Source: Hippopus hippopus (lineage: Eukaryota > Mollusca > Bivalvia > Cardiida > Cardiidae). Taken from it: a DNA stretch of 64,000 nt. Location: positions 38,752,974 through 38,816,973 of the forward strand of contig OX328105.1 of assembly GCA_946811185.2 (NCBI GenBank), given 5' to 3'. This document shows positions 40,943 to 50,386 of this stretch, in pieces. Made by a program: the position numbers and the translations under genes. Position 1 is the stretch's first letter. Each line of letters opens with the position of its first letter. The notes below the pieces were generated by a model. It had not been told where the DNA came from, did no database searches, and saw only the letters and a list, made by a program, of their open reading frames with translations.

Positions 40943-41556
40943 AAGAGCTCAGAATCATTCTAAGGTAACCTTTATCATCCGAACTAGCGGTAACTCGAAA
41001 ATAGAATAATTTGAATCATTTGCTGAGCTAGTCTGCCGAAGATTATCTATCAACCTTTGTTCCGAATTATCCAGGTTGACTGCTATGTGTGTAAATGATA
41101 TGTGCTGCGACCAATCAAACTGATCTTTGACTATCCTAGCAAACAATCAAGATATACACCAAATGGCAAATGAATACACTCCTATTATTCCATAGTTAGA
41201 CAATATATTCACGAGAATGGTTTGTCTAATTAAATGTTGTATGAAAATCCTTCGTGATGGTGTTACTGTCCTTTCATCGGGCATTTATTTATATGAAATA
41301 GCAAAACTATCCTGCTATCATTCTAGATCCTAGAAGTCTCCCCATTGCCATAAATAGCAGTTCCGGATGCTCATATAGCAACTGCAATAGTCTTACCTGT
41401 CTTACTGGCCACCTCCATTTAGCAACAAGCCTGCCACAGGAGCCCATCATATAAGTTTAAAACTGATAAAAAGTAAAAAAAAAAAGTTTCCTTCATTTAG
41501 CAAGCATCTATTGTATAGCAAACAATGATTTTGTATATTGTTTACATTTATTCGTT
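40442..41556. other. Longest stretch without a recognised dispersed repeat
   Basis: Contains an ATC microsatellite (40631-40656) and a CT microsatellite (40908-40940). Nothing else supported. ORFs are below 70 codons. Confidence 0.55.
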
Positions 41557-41784
41557 TTACCCTTTACCACACAATTCCGACTTTGAACGACCCTGAGAAA
41601 GAAGCCTTTTAAAACGTTAATGGAAAAAAAGAAAATGTTAGTAACCAGCATTTTTTCTCCTTTCCCACAATGCTTTCTACCTTATCAAAATCAAATTCCA
41701 TCATTTGGGTCACATTTACATTGTCGTCTGCAAATGCTTTCAATTTAGACATGTCTAAAATTTTGTCGTCTGGTAAAGACTTAA
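41557..41784 (+). repeat. FB-A copy, full length
   Basis: ACCCTTTACCACACAATTCC at the left, TCTGGTAAAGACTTAAC at the right. Confidence 0.87.
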
Positions 41785-42012
41785 CCCTATGCCAGATAAT
41801 CCCGCTAGTCCCGTGTAGAAGCCCACTACCATGAATAAAGGGACTTTTGAAGATATTGCGGGAAAAGGGGAAATGCTGGTAGCCAGATTTTTTTCCTTCA
41901 CGAAAATGTTGTCTACTCATCCAAAGACAAATCCCAAAGATTCACCGAAATTTGATTTTTTGTTTGAAAATGCTTTTAATTTGGTCAAGCCCAAAGCTTT
42001 GCTGTCTAATAG
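41783..42012 (+). repeat. FB-A copy directly following another
   Basis: AACCCTATGCCAGATAATCCC at the left, starting in the end of the previous copy (41783-41803). Hairpin GCTGGTAGCCAG. Confidence 0.75.
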
Positions 42013-42154
42013 ATTGTTCGACGGGGTTATTCGCCAAACTTCGAAAATGATTAGGCTAGTCCCTGAAACAAATAGGCAAAACCATCAGCAAAAAAGAAAG
42101 CCAAAATGTAAGGAAAAAAAAAAAGAATATTTCCTTATTGGGCTATGAAGCTTC

Positions 42155-42317
42155 TTAACCCTTATCCTGCTAAATAAGTGAAATGAAACTTTCAAACCGA
42201 TTGTATCTTCTCGGACAAGGTAGATCCAAGATCAGACTTCACGTTCTGTGCAGTCTGATCTTAATCTACACTGTCCGCAAAAGGTCAGTGAGTCGTGGTT
42301 AGCAGCATAAGTGTTAA
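42155..42317 (+). repeat. FB-B copy nested in repeat H at TTAA
   Basis: TTAACCCTTATCCTGCTAAA to GCAGCATAAGTGTTAA, TTAA on both sides. The left arm is shortened internally. Confidence 0.87.
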
Positions 42318-42480
42318 GATATTTTTAGATTTCGCACCAGAATTCCACAGAGCATTGTGGGAATGTCACGGAATCAATAACACGCGTCGATTAGGTGAGA
42401 TCATATTCTAATGAATACAATGATGTCATCATGATTCGATCGCATAAAAATAGACAGAACAATCAACTGTAAATTCGACC

Positions 42481-42652
42481 AGCGCCAGTAGCTCAGGTGG
42501 TATAGCGTAGGACTTGTAAACATCAAGTCTTGGGTCACTTGAGGGCGTGGGTTTGAGCCTCACGGCTGGCTATCTAAAATTACTAATAGTCTGTCAGATG
42601 AGACGTAAAAACCGAGGTCTTGTGTGACGGTGCACATTAAAAAACCAGGCGT
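42481..42652 (+). repeat. tRNA-headed SINE of a second type, nested in repeat H
   Basis: Head CGCCAGTAGCTCAGGTGG (A box TAGCTCAGGTGG) and GTGGGTTTGAGCCTCACGG (B box). Body GATGAGACGTAAAAACCGAGG, GTCTTGTGTGACGG, GCACATTAAA. Different body from the main SINE family (first body quote 42597-42617). Confidence 0.75.
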
Positions 42653-43223
42653 AACTTAGGATGGATTTCGTCCAGTACCTTGCACTTTCCCTCCTACCAA
42701 AACTAACAGTCTTCAGGGGGCGTCGCCCATATGGGCAACAGGTGGCAATAATCAACTGCAAAGCGACCAGCCAGTTATTAGAATGCCAAAATTTGCACCT
42801 TTTTTGCGACATCTGCCGGGCCCGCTTCTTTACGTTTGCAGTGAAAAGTATATTTTGTTGTATTTATTAGTATTCAAGAAAAAGTTCAATGTGCAGCAAT
42901 AAATCTAAAAAGGTGACTGAAAATTCCATGTTTTTTTTAAAAAATCTTATTTCACTGAATAATTGAGTTGGCCTCGTTTTCGAACTATTTTGAATTATGA
43001 GATTATTATTAAAAAACAGACAAGGAAGGAAAAACGTCGCAACCTGACAATCCTTAACGACGTTAACGACAAAAATTCTTATAATAATCGGAATATTACC
43101 ATGATACCAGGTTCATGACTATAAAGTTTATTTTTTATCGCAGCTCCGGGGGAATTATTTACATAATGTCATAAATATCCGTCTGCATACGTTAGACCTA
43201 GCCTACTTTGATAATCAACAACC

Positions 43224-43439
43224 TAACACTTCACCACACAATTCCAGTTTTTAACGACCCTGAGACCGACAGCTTTTGAAAACATTTTGGGAAAAGGAGA
43301 AAATGCTGGTAACCAGCATTTTCTCCTGTTCCCAAAATGTTTTCTGCCTTTTCCAAAACAAGTATGGACCACATTTGTTTTATCGTCTGCATAAATTATA
43401 CTTTCAATTTGGACATTTTGTCGTTTGGTAAAAAGTTAA
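43224..43439 (+). repeat. FB-A copy
   Basis: CTAACACTTCACCACACAATTCC at the left (43227-43249); TTTGGTAAAAAGTTAAC at the right; hairpin TGCTGGTAACCAGCA. Confidence 0.83.
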
Positions 43440-43667
43440 CCAATCAATTTCAGATTGGTATAATTATATTGAAAACATCTTTAGACGACAAATTAAATGT
43501 GGTAGAAATGAAACATTTGACTTTGAGGGAATAAAAAACGATGTTGGAAAAGGGAAAAATGCTCGTTACAAGCATTTTCTGCTTTTCCCTCTGTGTTTTT
43601 TTTTTTTCTTGGTAGTCTTCTTTCTTATGGTCTTTAAAACACAGGATTGGTTTGACAGAAGGTTGAA
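43440..43667 (-). repeat. FB-A copy, CTCGTTACAAG loop
   Basis: Loop AATGCTCGTTACAAGCATT; right end TTTGACAGAAGGTTGAAG. Starts where the preceding copy ends. Confidence 0.75.
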
Positions 43668-43714
43668 GGCTTATCACTGATCATGTGTATAAAATTAAAA
43701 CTGAAATGTTGTTT

Positions 43715-43881
43715 GGTTTTTTTGTTTATTTGTTTGTTTGTATGGTGTTCAGGGTCGTTTCCTGTTTTCAACATTATTTAAGCTATTTCGTGGCGGCCAG
43801 TGCATCTATTCATGCTTTCCTGGATTTTTATTCAGTACCTCGCACGATATTCTTTCCAAAACACTGAATGCTTTCCTTCAT
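43715..43881 (-). repeat. Older SINE, 3' part (continues at 44191)
   Basis: GTTTGTATGGTGTTCAGGG to CTGAATGCTTTCCTTCAT. The rest of this copy resumes beyond the SINE inserted at 43882-44190. Confidence 0.8.
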
Positions 43882-44190
43882 TGATTGATTGATTGTATGG
43901 TGTTTAATGCCGTTTTGAACATTATTTCAATAATATCGCGGCGGCCAGTGCACCTATCCATGCTTTCCTGGAGTCTCTTTCACCAGTACTCCGCACAATT
44001 TTCTTCCAACCCACTGGCTGCTTTCCCACATAACCATCGTCGAGACAATGGTCAGTGGTGGGAGAGGAATGAATCCTGTCGCAATGACTATCATCAATCC
44101 TCGGATAGAAATTGGCCGAGCCAGGGATCGATCCCACGACCCCCTGTTCTGAACTCCTGCACGCTACCTACTGAGCTACCGGGGCTCGGC
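43882..44190 (-). repeat. Full-length SINE inserted in an older SINE, with 12-bp TSD
   Basis: Runs from the tail TGATTGATTGATTGTATGG to the head CTACCGGGGCTCGGC. The B box on the minus strand is GGTCGTGGGATCGATCC-like. GCTTTCCTTCAT occurs immediately before (43870-43881) and immediately after (44191-44202), a perfect target duplication. Confidence 0.9.
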
Positions 44191-44320
44191 GCTTTCCTTC
44201 ATAACCGTCCTCCAAACAAATGATCAGGGGTGAGAGAGGGATAAATCCAGACGCAATGACTATCCCGAAAACAAATTAGCAGAGCTGGGGATTCGAACCA
44301 GCGAATATATTGTTTGTAAA
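44191..44320 (-). repeat. Older SINE, 5' part
   Basis: GCTTTCCTTCATAACCGTCC to GGGGATTCGAACCAGCG (inverse B box). Completes the copy that began at 43715. Confidence 0.78.
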
Positions 44321-44537
44321 CCCTTGTATGGTATATGGTCACAACATAGCATTCTCCCTGAATAATTATTTCAATGTACATACTGAACGTCAATGATGCT
44401 GATTACAATGATGGTGGGGTTTGGGATGATCTCGAAGCTACTATTGCTGCAGCTGCTGCTGCTGATGACGATAATGTAGATTGTAATAGTTATTTACCAC
44501 ACCATCACTATTATTATTATTATTTTCATTATTATTA

Positions 44538-44737
44538 ACTGCAACTCACTTATTTTTGCGAAAAGTGCAGATCAAGATCAGACTGCACAGAACGTGCAGT
44601 CTGATCTTGGATCTACACAATCCGATAAGAAGATATTCTTAAAAAAAATACCCTTGAAATAGCAATATTTGGGTTTTTACTATCGACTTGAAAGTTTCAT
44701 TAAATTATTACCATAATTACTGAGACAGAAGTTAAGG
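44538..44737 (-). repeat. FB-B copy
   Basis: CTGCAACTCACTTATTTTTGCG at the left (44540-44561); centre CACAGAACGTGCAGTCTG; right end GACAGAAGTTAAGG. A TTA/TTAT microsatellite lies just before it. Confidence 0.82.
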
Positions 44738-44943
44738 GTAATCTTTGTCATGTTGTTGACCTTTAAGAGCTATAAAGTCAACAACAGACACAACGTCGTA
44801 TGGCTTGCAAAACAAAAACTGAAACCAGCATGAATATAAAGTTTGAAACACCGTGAAAAGTTGTAAGACCGAGTGATCTATACGTATCATTAACAAAGGC
44901 TTTTCATTGGCCAAGTCTAAATATTTGCCATCTCATAAATAGT

Positions 44944-45863
44944 TAAAGGGGGCTACTTAGATTTTTTAAAATCCGGCTAAACTTAAAAAAATGATGAGTC
45001 GTTGAACTAAGTAAGGCAAAAGCTGGCGAATCATCAGTAAACGAAAAAGTCGAATGTAAGGAAAAAAGTATTTTTTTCAGGGGTTCTCCTTTGTGGGCTA
45101 TGCAGCATAATTCAGTCATTTTTGGATTTCGTGCCAGTATTTCGGGAAGATTTGTGGGATTGCGTTGTCTGCGCATGTCATACTCTTCGAAGATTCGACT
45201 TGTCTGCTATGATGCATCACCCATCTCATATACAGGAGAAAAGTAGGGCTTATACTGAAGCTATTACCCAAGCCTGTAGGGGCTGTTTTAATTATATGGC
45301 CGTAGCATAGGTTACATGCAAGCCGATCATAGCTGAATGAATCGCATCAGGTAGCGTTTTATTGAGTAAACGTTAATTTCATTTTGAAATTCAAAGTAAC
45401 GGTTGTCGTTTTGAAAAGTAGTTCGGCTCTGTACCCAGAATGCCCAAATTAGATAGATGTGTATTTGAAGAATGCCATCTAGCAGAAGATATTGGTGGGA
45501 ATGTCATGTGACCAATTACACTCGCCGATCTATGTGAGATCGCATTCAAATAAATACTGTAACGTCATATTTGGTATAGACTGACTTACCGATTGCAAAG
45601 CGAACAACCCGTTATTTGGACGCCACATTGCATTGCTTGCTGCATGTGAACACGAAGTTCCTTTACATTTGCAGCGAAAATTAGGCCTACATTTTGTTGT
45701 ATTTGTCAGTGTTTAAACATACTAGTAATAAACATAATCTTAAAATGATAATAAACATATAATATCAATAATGATGATGACTTTAATAATAATAATAATA
45801 ATAATAATGATGATAATAATAATAATTTGCAGCAAAATGAATCTGAACAGGCCCCTTTAAGTA
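44944..45863 (+). repeat. Repeat H, most complete copy
   Basis: Inverted ends TTAAAGGGGGCTAC and AGGCCCCTTTAA suggest a non-autonomous DNA element of about 920 bp, again with TTAA at the border. It contains GTTGTCTGCGCATGTCAT, CCAAGCCTGTAGGGGCTG and a TAA microsatellite (45784-45827). A reading frame of about 60 codons at 45122-45310 is partly kept in the copy at 32.4-32.6 kb. Confidence 0.75.
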
Positions 45864-46180
45864 GTTTATTCAAAGAAAATTATTTCAATCGGTCGAAGGA
45901 CCCAGAAATAACATTTACAATTTTTTTCTAAAGGAGAAAATAAATTTAAAAAAGTAAGAACTGGTGGCTTAGATTACAAATTAGTTATTTAATGAGTAAA
46001 CTTCGAATTACCTCAGTACAAGTCGGTACCAGGCGTTAGTATGTTATAATTGAAGGTTTTCATGTAACATTGTGGTTAACACTGTACGGAAATACTTTGT
46101 CAAACTGAGCCAGACTGGTTTTACTGCTTCAAAGACGGCAACATAAAGAATTGTCTGTATTCAGTATATTGAAAACATTT
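45864..46180. other. Intergenic sequence with nothing recognised
   Basis: No feature supported. Confidence 0.4.
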
Positions 46181-46433
46181 GAGCAATACTGTGGCAAAAG
46201 GAGTTAAATGCATATCCATATTCCATTAAATCAAGCAAGTCATCACATAATTAACAATCTATAAAATCCATTTGGTCCAACAACCGTCTGAATGATGAGG
46301 TAGAATGGTCCTTTCACATGCAGAAAATTTACAAATAGCAAAAAGTTTCAACCCATGTCAGCACTGCGCAGGGTGACGTGGGTCGATATTTTTTTCAGAT
46401 GAATTAAGCCCCATTTCCATAGAGCATAGCTCA
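46180..46433. repeat. FB-D copy with deleted palindrome arm
   Basis: CATGTCAGCACTGCGCAGGG joins the two arms almost directly; end ATAGAGCATAGCTCAT. Confidence 0.78.
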
Positions 46434-46434
46434 T

Positions 46435-46570
46435 TTGCTGACAACAAAATTAAATGTGACTCAGATGATGGGATTTGTATTAGAAAGGGTAAAAAAGAGT
46501 GTTGTGGAAATAGGAGTAAATGCTGGTTACTATCACTTTCCTCAATTTCCAGCCATGTTTTCAAAAGCTT
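46435..46570 (-). repeat. FB-A copy without left end
   Basis: GACAACAAAATTAAATGTGAC to GTTTTCAAAAGCTTTACC (first quote 46440-46460). Confidence 0.65.
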
Positions 46571-46780
46571 TACCCTTTACCAAACGAAAACATTCTACTG
46601 GACCAAATTGAAAGCATTTTGCAGACCAAAATGACAAAATATGTCCTTGATAGGTTAGAAAACATTGTGGGAAAAGGAGAAAATGCTGGTTACCAGCATT
46701 TTCTCCTTTTCTCACAATGTTTTCAAAAGCCTTCTCTTTCAGGGTCGAAGAAAATCAGGATTGTGTGGTAAAGGGTTAAC
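46568..46780 (-). repeat. FB-A copy, near complete
   Basis: ACCCTTTACCAAACGAAAAC to TGTGTGGTAAAGGGTTAAC; hairpin TGCTGGTTACCAGCA. Confidence 0.86.
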
Positions 46781-46970
46781 TTTTTACCAAACCACAACGA
46801 AAGCGATTGCAGACGACAAATAATTAATATATGGCCCAAACAATGGGATTTGTTATTGTAAAGAACAGGAAACATTGTTGGGAAAAGAGAAAATGCTGGT
46901 TACCGACAAGGTTTTCAAAAACTTTCTTTCTATGGGTCGTTAAAAATCGGAATTGTTCGGTAGAGGATTG
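46777..46970 (-). repeat. FB-A copy starting in the previous copy's TTAA
   Basis: TTAACTTTTTACCAAACCAC at the left; one hairpin arm deleted after TGCTGGTTACCGACAAGG; right end TTCGGTAGAGGATTG. Confidence 0.75.
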
Positions 46971-47268
46971 TTTCTCGAGATATATTGGGATCAGTTTGTC
47001 TGTCTGACCGTCTGTTTGCCCGTCTGCGGACAAAACAACATTGTACAACGACCCTATGAATTCCCCAGGGAATGAATGAAACACTATATTGATCAATGGT
47101 ACGGCTATTGGCATTTCCAAGAGTTTTGAAACGCTTTATCCCTCAAGAACTATTGAAGCATGAATTACTCCAACCATAATCTAAACTCAAGTTTCAAAAC
47201 TCTTGAAAAAGGCAATAGTCGTAATACTGAAATAAAAAAAAAACATTATTAGCCCGTGTGTTACTCTT

Positions 47269-47495
47269 AAACCCTTTACCACACAGTCCCAAGTTTTAAC
47301 GATCTTCAGGAAGAGGGCTTATGAAAACATTTTGGGAAAATGAGAAAATGCCGATAACAATGCAGTATCTTCTCATTTTCTCGTAATATTGTTCTACTCT
47401 TTCAAGGCCGATTTTCCCCACTTGAGTTATATCTAACTTGTCGCCTGCAAATTATCTGAATTGAAACGAACTAAAAGTTTGTAGTTTACACTTCC
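47269..47495 (+). repeat. FB-A copy
   Basis: AAACCCTTTACCACACAGTCC at the left (47269-47290 region); hairpin GAAAATGCCGATAAC..TATCTTC; directly followed by FB-B. Confidence 0.75.
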
Positions 47496-47690
47496 AAATA
47501 AATTGACTGGAATTTCCCAGCCCGTTGTTAACACCCAAAAAATTGCGAATTTTAAATCTGTTTCTACAGGGAAAAATCTCACTGCATCAGACAGTGTAGA
47601 TTAAACATCAGGCTGCACGTTCTGTGCAGTCTGATCTTGGTCTGCACTGTCCACAACAGCGCTTTGGGCTAGACATCCTCAGGATTTCAA
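47495..47690 (+). repeat. FB-B copy, diverged ends
   Basis: AATAAATTGACTGGAATTTCC at the left (47500-47520); centre CTGCACGTTCTGTGCAGTC; the right end GCGCTTTGGGCTAGAC resembles the nested copy at 15105. Confidence 0.7.
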
Positions 47691-47849
47691 CCTTGATTCA
47701 CCTTTATTATCGCCATGCAACAATGCTTTTTAGTCAGTGTGCCGCCAACTGGTTTCAAGCGGTTATAATGTGGTTAACCCTTCAGATATCGGAATGAAAT
47801 TTTTATCAACATGACTAGTTGAAGCAGGTTCAGTCTTGCAATGTTCAGC

Positions 47850-48097
47850 CAAGCCCGATAGTGCTGTGCAATCGACGATAGTCATTGTGATAGGATTCAT
47901 TCCTACCGGATTCTTTTACCGCTGATCATTTGTTTCAACGATGGTATTGTGAGAAAGCAGCCAATGGCTTGGGAAGAATATTGTGCTAAGAACTGGTTAC
48001 AGATAATCCAGGAAAGCATGGATAGATGCACTGGGGTCCGTGATATAGCTGAAATAATGTTGGAAATGGCGTTAAACACCATACTGACAAACAACCA
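47850..48097 (+). repeat. SINE, head truncated
   Basis: ATTCATTCCTACCGG, GGAAAGCATGGATAGATGC, and tail GAAATGGCGTTAAACACC. Confidence 0.75.
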
Positions 48098-48154
48098 GTC
48101 TTTTTACAACATGGAAATATCATAAAACTCATAATCTTCTGACATAATTTTGGA

Positions 48155-48382
48155 AAATCTGTACCAGACTGCAAAACTTTCGACTCATAAATCTCAAAAA
48201 TATTTACAGGTGACAATTTAAATGTGGCTAAAAATGTGGCAATCATTTTTGAAAGAATGGCAAACAGTGTAGGGCGAGGATAAAATAATGTTTGTTTCCA
48301 CCATTGTCTCCTTTTTCCATGATGTTTACAAAAGCTTTGCACCTTAGGGTCGTACAGCCTTGGACCTATTGGTAAACGGTGA
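48155..48382 (-). repeat. FB-A copy, eroded hairpin
   Basis: CTGTACCAGACTGCAAAAC at the left; TTGTCTCCTTTTTCCATGATG; right end TATTGGTAAACGGTG. Confidence 0.62.
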
Positions 48383-48445
48383 AAAACTGGAACACTGAAT
48401 CCAGATGTCCCACGAAGCATCGACCTGTATTTTTTCCCGCCCAAA

Positions 48446-48665
48446 AACCTTTATCAAACAAGCTCGAATTATAACGACCTTGACAAAACAAAGGCTTCTG
48501 AAAACATTGTGGGAAATGAAGAAAATGCTGGCAACCATCATTTTCTTCATTTCCCACAATGTTTTCTACACTTTCAAAGAAAAATTTGATGTTTTGAGAA
48601 CCATTTAATTTGTCGTCTGTAAATGCTTTCAGTTTGGACGTGTCTCAAATGTTGTCGTCTGTACT
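48446..48665 (+). repeat. FB-A copy
   Basis: ACCTTTATCAAACAAGCTC at the left; hairpin TGCTGGCAACCATCA; GTCGTCTGTAAATGCTTTC near the right. Confidence 0.76.
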
Positions 48666-49300
48666 GACTGATCTTGATGCATTTTCTTATATTTGAAGAT
48701 ATCTCCCATTAGAACATTGCAACAAAAGGAGAACTCGCCATGGTGTCAAAATATCAGGAAACTTGATTTGCAGTCCTTCTGCCAAAACATTACTCCATGT
48801 TTTGCTACTTTCTTCAGAGATGACTTCAGCCTTGAAACTTACAATGAAAAAAAAAAAGAAATATGCAAATAAAAAAAATGGGTGCAGTAGTGTTATCAGA
48901 GCCTTTCCTGTCTTGCGGGATGATGAGGTGACTAGATATGGTCCTTGTGGGAGCCTGGCGTGGCTCTCAGCGGCGTACTGTACCGACTCGAACTTTAAAG
49001 GTCAAAGTGACAGAGTCACTAGTGACTCGACATTGCTTTATTTACGTATGTTTTTATGACCAATATCGAGCTGAATTAAAGCCCCAATAGCGGCCAAAAG
49101 TAAACAGTGCGGTTTTAAAATGCATTTAAATTTAAATCATACCATTTTAAAAGTATGGATATTATTACGGAGGTGACAATCTGTTATTGCAAAGTCGGTA
49201 CAAGTGTTAGTCGCCGGCAGAAAGAAAATCAAAAGTAGGGCAAAAGCTGCCAGGTCGCTCTATCTTTTGAAGCCTTAGATCTCTCACCGATAAAATGTTA
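48666..49300. other. Intergenic sequence, weak repeat traces only
   Basis: No gene supported. A possible short FB-A trace (ACATTGCAACAAAAGGAG) at about 48714. Confidence 0.4.
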
Positions 49301-49309
49301 GACTCTTCC

Positions 49310-49440
49310 TATTATATGGCGACAGCTCACACATCCATGTGTGTATTGGTGAAACCCAGAAAATACATGAATGTAAGAGCTGTCGCCATAATATGACTGA
49401 AATAGTATTAAAAGCGGTGAAAATCACCATTCTATCCATC
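49310..49440 (+). repeat. SINE 3' portion with internal inverted repeat
   Basis: TATGGCGACAGCTCACACATC and GAGCTGTCGCCATAATATG are inverted copies (first quote 49315-49335). Tail GAAATAGTATTAAAAGCGG. Confidence 0.6.
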
Positions 49441-49444
49441 ATAT

Positions 49445-49615
49445 TTCCAATTTGATAGAAAATACAGACGAAAATGGATCTGTTTTAAATGATGGGATTT
49501 ATTTTTAAATGGTAAAAAAACACTAGTAAATGCCAGCAAACATTTTTTTTTTTTACCGCAATGTTTCAACTTGTTTCTTGCTAGGGGTCTAAAGAATACG
49601 GGATTGTTTGGAGAG
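49445..49615 (-). repeat. FB-A copy, eroded
   Basis: GATGGGATTTATTTTTAAATGG, CAATGTTTCAACTTG, ACGGGATTGTTTGGAG (first quote 49492-49513). Confidence 0.6.
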
Positions 49616-49659
49616 GGTGGGTGGGTGGACCGTTGTTTGGGATGCTATATGGATCCTCT

Positions 49660-49904
49660 ATCTTCACTGTTCACCAGACTACAGAAGTTAAGAATCATCC
49701 AAGTTGAAACAAGTTGAAACATATTGCAGACAAAAAATCAGATGTACTTAAAACGATGGGAATATTCTGTAAATGGTTGGAAACCATTGTTGAAAAAGAA
49801 GAAAATGCTGGCTACCACGATGTTTTCAAAAGGCTTCTTTTTAGGAATCTAATGGAATTCTTAGGATTCTAAAAACCAAAGGGTTTTTGGGTGAAACATT
49901 AAGG
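49660..49904 (-). repeat. FB-A copy just outside the LINE
   Basis: TGTTCACCAGACTACAG at the left; GAAAATGCTGGCTACCACG; right end TTTTTGGGTGAAACATTAAG. Confidence 0.62.
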
Positions 49905-49973
49905 TAACGGGACCATTAAAGATATCGCCCAGTGTGGGCAAAGTTGGTTTGTATTTTTTCGAAACATGAGATT

Positions 49974-49989
49974 GATTGCACTTTAAAAT
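49974..49989 (+). repeat. Target-site duplication, 3' side of the LINE
   Basis: GATTGCACTTTAAAAT, identical to 56233-56248. Confidence 0.9.
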
Positions 49990-50386
49990 GAATGAATGTT
50001 GTTTTATGGCGCATCGACAGCTTTGGTCATTTAGCGCGCACATCTGTGTTAAAAGATAGTAAAAGTGAGATTTTAAAGTGAAAAAGGTTTGAATATATTT
50101 ATAATAGTAAAAGAGTTGAGTTAAGCAGAATTATGTGTGATCTTAATAAGTATAAAGGACATTAATGAGTGACAGGGCAATCCCTATCAACTCAAAAGGT
50201 TTAAATGACAGAGTTAAGAATGTGATAGCCTCCAATGGGATCAGTATACTCCCATTAAGGAGGTCCGTGTCCAATGAGATAAGATGTCCCCAAGAGGGCT
50301 AATCCTCCCATTAAGGAGATGCAAACTAAATATTAAAGGAATAAAGAATGTTGTAAAAAGATGAGTAAGAAACTCAAGTGTAAATA
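49990..50386 (-). other. LINE 3' UTR
   Basis: Follows the ORF2 stop. It contains two copies of CTCCTTAATGGGAG (minus strand, near 50246-50325), each a small hairpin, and ends in the CATTCATTC tail. The terminal segment with GACCAAAGCTGTCGATGCGC is a candidate recognition site for the element's own reverse transcriptase. Confidence 0.75.

Larger units (their letters stand above)
42025..42880 (+). repeat. Repeat H copy carrying nested FB-B and SINE
   Basis: Matches the copy at 44944-45863: GTAAGGAAAAA..GGGCTATG (left), TAGATTTCGCACCAGAATT (middle), GCAAAGCGACCAGCCAGTT and TTGTTGTATTTATTAG (right). Interrupted at 42155-42317 and 42481-42652; an internal block is deleted relative to the other copy. 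Confidence 0.75.
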
